DNA of 64,000 nucleotides. It comes from Pseudofabraea citricarpa (Eukaryota; Ascomycota; Leotiomycetes; Helotiales; Dermateaceae). The first letter of the stretch is position 1, and every line of letters begins with the position of its first letter. Below the pieces are notes generated by a model. It worked only from the letters and a program-made list of their open reading frames with translations, was not told the origin of the DNA and did no database searches. A program made the translations under genes and the position numbers. Of this stretch, positions 58,545 to 64,000 are shown piece after piece. The stretch spans positions 1,240,001-1,304,000 of the forward strand of contig JAPWGK010000011.1 of NCBI GenBank assembly GCA_029641185.1. The letters run 5' to 3'.

Positions 58545-61500
58545 ATGGCGCTCCCCTTCGATCTTATTCAAATCCCCAAAACCTGGCAGAAAAATCCATT
58601 GCTGAAGGTCAAAGTGAATGGCCTGCCACCAGACGCCGACACCAGAGAAGTCAAGCAGGCGTTTGAGGGGGAAGGAACCATTGTTTATGTGACTCTCTAT
58701 GAGAATGAGCAAGGCTTAAGATCTGGTGGTGCGCTCATCAAATTCTCCCCCGCCCCTCGCAGGAACTTCTGGCAGGATGGCCATTATCATACTTCGTTTA
58801 GAGGCAAGAAGTATAGGCTCCAAGTTAGGGCCGACAAAGGCCATGGAAAGCATCAGGTCCAGAGCCCAATCAAGAAACACAAGTGGTACGACGAAAAGTA
58901 CAAACTCTGGTGTGACAGTCTCGAGTTCGGAGTCATGCTCCAACCGACCACCATTATGCCTCTGCAGACTTTGAGGAAGCTTACAAAGCCTGACGACCTC
59001 ACGTTTCTGGTCGATTTGTTCCGTAAGAGGATCGTCACCGAGTTTACCGTCCCCTTTCGCGATCCACGGCATAATGGTATACCCGACCCCAACGCAAGTC
59101 ACAGCGAGGGTTACTTGGATCGAGACACTAGGTTTAAGTTTGAGTTGCCATTCGGACTTCTCAAGAAGATTCACATTTACGATGTTGACAAGCTGAAATA
59201 TGCGCTGGTGATCTCTGTGGACAGCCCTCCTCGTGTTTTCAAAAAGGCCGTAGAGGAGGAGAATACCCATACAGTTGGAGCATCAACTTGGTCTGAATTC
59301 GATACATGGTGGAGACATTGTGATATTGTATACGATCCTTATCGGCTCAAGAAGACCATCGTGTCGCTTCCGAAAGAGCGCCCTTTGATCGATGTTGGTT
59401 AGTGATGCTGTATCGATAGTGAAGACGTGTGCTGACAATTCTAACAGGGCGATGGAAGACCTACCGATTCATCTTCAGACGAGATCAGAACCCGCATGAA
59501 ATCTTTGACAGCATGAAGGATGCTTTGCAGGATTTTAATATTGAAATGGCACGTATCGATATCCAAGATGCACCGGAACAGCTCGCTACTTTCTGGCCAA
59601 TAATCGATACTTCAGCCCTCCAAGACGTACAGACAAAAACTACCTCTTCCAATGGTACGAGTCAAAACAGGGATTTTGCGTCTGACCTCTGGTCCTTAGG
59701 TCAAGGTGAAAGTACGGCATCTCTGCCATTTCCCGTGAGGTATCAGCTTGAAGTATGTATCTCGCGGGATATTATCAACGAGTACAACATTACCAGTAAT
59801 TTCGTGCTGAAGTTAGCGGAATTGGCTCGTAACGATGCAACCAAGGCGAGGACCATTCTGGAGTACGTTGTAGAGCAAGAAAAGCGAGTCTATGACCCCA
59901 TGTCCATATTTGATAACGAGGATGCCTTTGCATATTCACCACAAACAAAGATCCCACGTTACTGCGGATATACACGCAAAGCTACTGTCACACCTACAAC
60001 ATTAATCTTCAGCTCGCCTACAGTTGAGACCACAAACAGAATCACCAGACATTACGCTAGAGAAAATGCAGATGGACGCTTTCTTCGTGTACAGTTCACC
60101 GATGAAAATTTCGAGGTTAGTGATTCTACAAAACTTGGCTCAACATAATTAACCATTGGTAGGGACGGATTAATTCCAACGCGGACAAGACTGGTGATGA
60201 TGAAGTCTATACTCGTGTGTTTAGAACCTTACAAAATGGCATCAGGATTGGAGACCGCCACTTCAAGTTCCTGGCTTTTGGCAATTCTCAGTTCAGAGAA
60301 AATGGTGCTTATTTCTTCTGTCCCACAGAGCACCTGTCCTGCGACGATATCCGTAGGTGGATGGGAAATTTCAAACATATCCGCGTTCCGGCCAAATATG
60401 CTGCCAGACTCGGCCAGTGCTTTTCGACGACTAGAGCCATCAACGGAATGTCAGCCCCGCAGCTTGTTAAAGTTCCTGATGTAAAGAGGAACGGGTATAC
60501 ATTCACCGACGGTGTTGGTAAAATTTCATACTTCCTCGCACAAATGATCGCTGTTGAGCTAGGTTTGAAGATTGTACCTTCAGCTTTTCAATTCCGCCTT
60601 GGTGGCTGTAAGGGCATTCTCGTCGTTTCACCAGAAGCAAAAGATAAGGAAGTCCACATTCGGGAGAGCCAGCAAAAGTTTGCAGCTACCTATAATGGTC
60701 TGGAGATCATTAGATGCTCCCGGTTCTCTTGTTCAACACTCAACCGACAAACAATCACAATATTGTCAGCTCTTGGAGTATCTGATGATGTGTTCCTCGA
60801 TATGCTAGCAGAGCAACTAACAGGCTATCATGAGGCTATGCATGACAACAGCAAGGCACTTACTTTGCTAGCGAAATATATCGATGATAACCACATGACA
60901 TTGAGCATAGCCAGCATGATCTTGAATGGTTTTATGACTGAGAGAGATCCTTTCGTCTTATCTCTCCTTTATCTTTGGAGATCCTGGTCTATCAAGCTAC
61001 TGAAGGAAAAAGCCAAGATAATCGTTGAAGATGGTGCATTTGTTCTGGGATGTGTGGACGAAACCAACACTCTCAAGGGCTATTCGACTCCTAAGGCAGA
61101 CAAAGCACCCAATTCCAAGGACGTGACTCAACTGCCTGAGATTTTTATTCAAGTTCCAGATCGAAAAGATCCAACGACTTACAAGGTCATCACAGGTGTT
61201 TGTCTCGTTGGCCGAAACCCTTCACTGCATCCTGGTGATATCCGCGTGGTACGTGCTGTCGATATTGAGGCATTACATGGATTACGCGACGTCGTGGTTT
61301 TTCCCCAGAAAGGAGACCGAGACATCCCAAGTATGTGCTCAGGGGGTGATCTCGATGGTGATGATTTCTTCGTCGTCTGGGACGAAAAGCTCTTGCCAAA
61401 GGAGTGGAATCTTGAGCCTATGGGTTATACCGCTCTGACACCCGTCGAGCTCAAGCGGTCGGTTAGAGTCGATGATCTCGTCAAATTTTTCGTCAAATTC

Positions 61501-62656
61501 ATGAAGAATGATGCACTGCCAACGATCGCCCTCAATCACCTAGCGCAAGCTGACTATCTCACTCCCGCAGGTGGTGTGAAGCATGCTAAATGTAGGTCCC
61601 CCATATTCTATAACCTCTACAAAGCAGATACTTTACTTCATCACTTCAGCCCATACATACCATTGATCCACAGCTAACTATTTCCTGTCACTAGGCCTCG
61701 AGTTGGCAGAGTTGCACTCAAAAGCAGTGGATTATGTCAAAACTGGACTGCCTGCGGAGATGCCGAAACGTCTTAGGATCCAAAGATGGCCTCATTTCAT
61801 GGAGAAAAAGAACAAGTCTAAGGATAAAATCTACCACTCCACAGGAATTCTGGGCCAGCTCTATGATAAAGTGGAGAGTGTTAATTTTGTTCCACAATAT
61901 GAGGTACCATTCGATAGACGTATCTTGAGAGCCTACAAGCTTGAGAACTCCCTCTTAAAATCCGCCCGACAGTCTAAAAGCCAGTATGATACTGCAATGC
62001 GCCGTATTATGGCCCAGCAGGAGATTGGCACTGAGTTCGAGGTCTGGACTACTTTCGTGCTATCGAAACCTCGAGTCGGTAGCGATTACAAAGTCCAGGA
62101 AGAAATGGACAAGATAACTTCAGCTTTCAAGGCACGATTCCAAGCGGTCTGTATCGAGAGAGCCGGCGGTAAGGATTTTAATGTGCTGGGGCCTTTTGTC
62201 GCTGCCATGTATCGTGTCACCAAGGAAGAACTCGATATTGCATTGGCAGAGTGCCGAGCTGGTAAGCGCAAGATGGAACCCAAATACATGCCTCTCATTA
62301 GTTTCCCGTGGCTTTTTGAGAAAGAACTAGCTCGAATTGCTACAGGCACCGAAGTCTATGGCGATGTTGAGGAGCTCGGTGTACTGACCCTCACTACGAA
62401 GAAAGACACGGCAGCTGGCCGAACCCGCAAGATAGCTACTGCCGAGGAAGAAGACTTCATTGAAACAGAGGATGGAAAGAAGATTCACCGCGGTGAGCAA
62501 CTCGACCTTTTTAGTGAAAGTGAGGACTCGGAGGGATTCTCTTCTGCTGGAGATGACAGTGCAGATGGGATTGAGCAGGTTGAGGAAGAGGTTATCATGG
62601 ATGACATTGGGGGCGAATCATCCCTTGATAAGCTTGCTCGCCTGTTAGAATCATAG
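58545..62656 (+). CDS. RNA-dependent RNA polymerase of the RNAi type (SAD-1/RRP family), 1303 aa
   Basis: This enzyme makes double-stranded RNA from single-stranded templates for Dicer, in quelling or meiotic silencing by unpaired DNA. The exons are 58545-59397, 59448-60115, 60163-61591 and 61695-62656; the total is exactly 1304 codons. An N-terminal RRM-like segment (LLKVKVNGLPPDADTREVKQ, about residues 18-95) precedes a large RdRP core. Core motifs are YTFTDGVGKIS, FRLGGCKGILVV, the catalytic DLDGD (about residues 903-907) in CSGGDLDGDDFFVVWD, and AQADYLTPAGGVKHAKC. All three catalytic aspartates are present. An acidic tail ends the protein (TEDGKKIHRGEQLDLF, then EEEVIMDD). The N-terminal RRM suggests the SAD-1-like clade rather than QDE-1, but a tree is needed. 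Confidence 0.95.
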
Positions 62657-63799
62657 TGTGTTCGTTTTACGAAAAGATACCCTCTACCAATCAAAAATAG
62701 AAATTTATGACCATCCTACCCAAATTAGCTCAAGAGTATTATAAGTAAGTGTATGGATAAATCTATGTTTAATATAGTGCGGTGACACATGCAAAGGCTT
62801 TTGGGACTCTGGGAAGCTCTGAGCTGCGTCATGTCAGATCTCATAACAGCATGTGATGGTGTGGAGGGGGGAGAGGATAAAAGGTTCAGCAATAATATCA
62901 GCTTCAGTCACTCGCGCATGAGACCCTGGTAATGCAACCCAACAAGACCCCCATGTGGTTGATCGTCGACTGACTCTTGCCTTACTTACCAAGCACGCCC
63001 AGCCATGCCACAGACATCATTTCACGATTGAGCATCGTGGGGTAACACAGCATGGAGCCGTTACTATGCACCGTATTGACCCCACACCCAGAAGGCCAAG
63101 ACTTTGAACAAAAAGGACAGCCGTCAAGAAGTAGGAGTAATGGCGAGGTCGGGGTGGGGCTGGGATAAGTTGAGTTCGGTGTGTGCCACTACAGCTCGTG
63201 GGCTGGCCTTCGTAATAACTGACTGTACTGAGTTGACCAGACCTGACCAGACCTGACCAGAAATGTGTGGGGGTTTATTAATGTAACTGTGATGGAAATC
63301 CCGAAACTCCGTGGTGGCTTTTGTTTTTGAACCATCTACTGAAATAGGTAGGTACGTAGATATCTCCCTCTTTTTCTCCGGGGGAAAAAAAGGATGGGGT
63401 AGGGGTTAGATCATACCGACTTTTTGAATGGGGTGGACTTACATTCCGGGAGAATTTCCATAGTGTGTAGTATGGCAAAGGAGGGATCCCGTTGTTACCT
63501 GGGTTGTTAGAGATGGAAAGCAATGTTAGCTGAAAGTGGTTGGAATTGCATTTGAGAAATAAGTCTGCATTTTTGAGTTGCCTTTTTCTGTCACCAGTGA
63601 GGTGATCTAGGAATCTAGACATCGGATCATGCATATTTTGAAACAGCAAAAAGGGAGAGAAAGTATGCCACCAAACCGGCCAACCAAAAGAAACTATGCA
63701 CTATGCAGTATCCATCTTTTTGATATCAAAAAACCTCCGGCCCGAGCCTTTGAACCAATAGGAATAATTCGAGGGTGGCAGTATTCTTCTTTGTCGCAT
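62657..63799. other. Intergenic
   Basis: No gene is supported. A frame at 63278-63649 (minus) shows no family. This lies between the RdRP 3' end and the D-lactate dehydrogenase 3' end, so the two genes converge. Confidence 0.5.
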
Positions 63800-63946
63800 T
63801 CATGATGGCACATCCATGATCTTGCCGGGATTCATGATCCAATATGGGTCCAATGCTAGCTTGATGGACTTCATTACTCCCACGGTATCAAGTCCCACTT
63901 CCATGAGTAATGCTTCCTTCTTTCCAATGCCGATTCCGTGTTCGCC
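63800..63946 (-). CDS. D-lactate dehydrogenase (cytochrome), FAD-linked, last exon only
   Basis: The visible part is the last exon, 48 residues and a stop, beginning GEHGIGIGKKEALLMEVG and ending ALDPYWIMNPGKIMDVPS. This is the conserved C-terminus of the FAD-linked oxidase family (D-lactate dehydrogenase/glycolate oxidase type), with the GEHGIG metal/substrate motif. The upstream sequence looks like an intron end: a CTAAC branch point then TTTGGCAG at 63947. An ATG-initiated frame reaching 63991 would read through that intron. The rest of the gene lies beyond the window edge. The protein is usually mitochondrial and oxidises D-lactate, passing electrons to cytochrome c. Confidence 0.9.
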   Translation of the reverse strand, partial: GEHGIGIGKKEALLMEVGLDTVGVMKSIKLALDPYWIMNPGKIMDVPS

Positions 63947-64000
63947 CTGCCAAATGTTAGCTAGTATCCCTTCCATGTTTTCCAATTTCATTAAGCGACG

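Noticed and set aside
63800..63991. ATG at 63991 as the start of a 63-aa protein
   Set aside because: The first 15 codons read through an intron end with a branch point; the frame is the last exon of a larger oxidase gene.

Overview
The window reads as nuclear DNA of a filamentous ascomycete (Pezizomycotina). The reasons are many short introns of about 45-65 nt with CTAAC/CTAAT-like branch points, Zn2Cys6 regulators, an RNAi-type RNA-dependent RNA polymerase, and fungal families such as DUF3433, DUF5672, AIM11 and Dug3. The class cannot be fixed from the sequence alone. Exon joins were made by hand from splice consensus, reading frame and family knowledge. Almost every multi-exon model closes to a whole number of codons.

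Layout. 0.7-6.6 kb: a surface SurE-like phosphatase (-), the molybdopterin synthase large subunit (-) and, divergently, an RBM5/10-type splicing factor (+). 7.3-19 kb: a 1174-aa orphan protein with a Zn2Cys6 cluster near its C-terminus, an acidic hypothetical protein, a DUF3433 membrane protein and a Zn2Cys6 transcription factor. 19-27 kb is gene-poor: it holds a secreted alpha-carbonic anhydrase, a perfect 101-bp inverted repeat and about 3.7 kb of unexplained DNA. 26.8-40.4 kb: a single-pass membrane protein, a yapsin-like aspartic protease, SCO1, a large coiled-coil protein, an alpha/beta hydrolase, a 2OG-Fe(II) oxygenase, a gene remnant and a secreted Thr-rich glycoprotein.

40.8-47.8 kb is the most interesting part. 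An intact intron-containing tRNA-Arg(UCU) gene marks one end, and a second, diverged 3' fragment of the same kind of tRNA gene lies about 6.9 kb downstream. Three genes lie between them: a SAP-domain protein, an 833-aa tyrosine-recombinase-like protein with C-terminal zinc fingers, and a J-domain protein. They are followed by short tandem repeats. The layout matches a mobile element that integrates into the 3' end of a tRNA gene and rebuilds the gene at one end.

49-64 kb: two hypothetical proteins, AIM11, a DUF5672 type II membrane protein, the glutamine amidotransferase Dug3 (with a GC-AG intron), a SAD-1/RRP-type RNA-dependent RNA polymerase and, at the edge, the last exon of a D-lactate dehydrogenase. 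The RdRP and the long inverted repeat could both bear on RNA silencing, but nothing in the sequence links them functionally.
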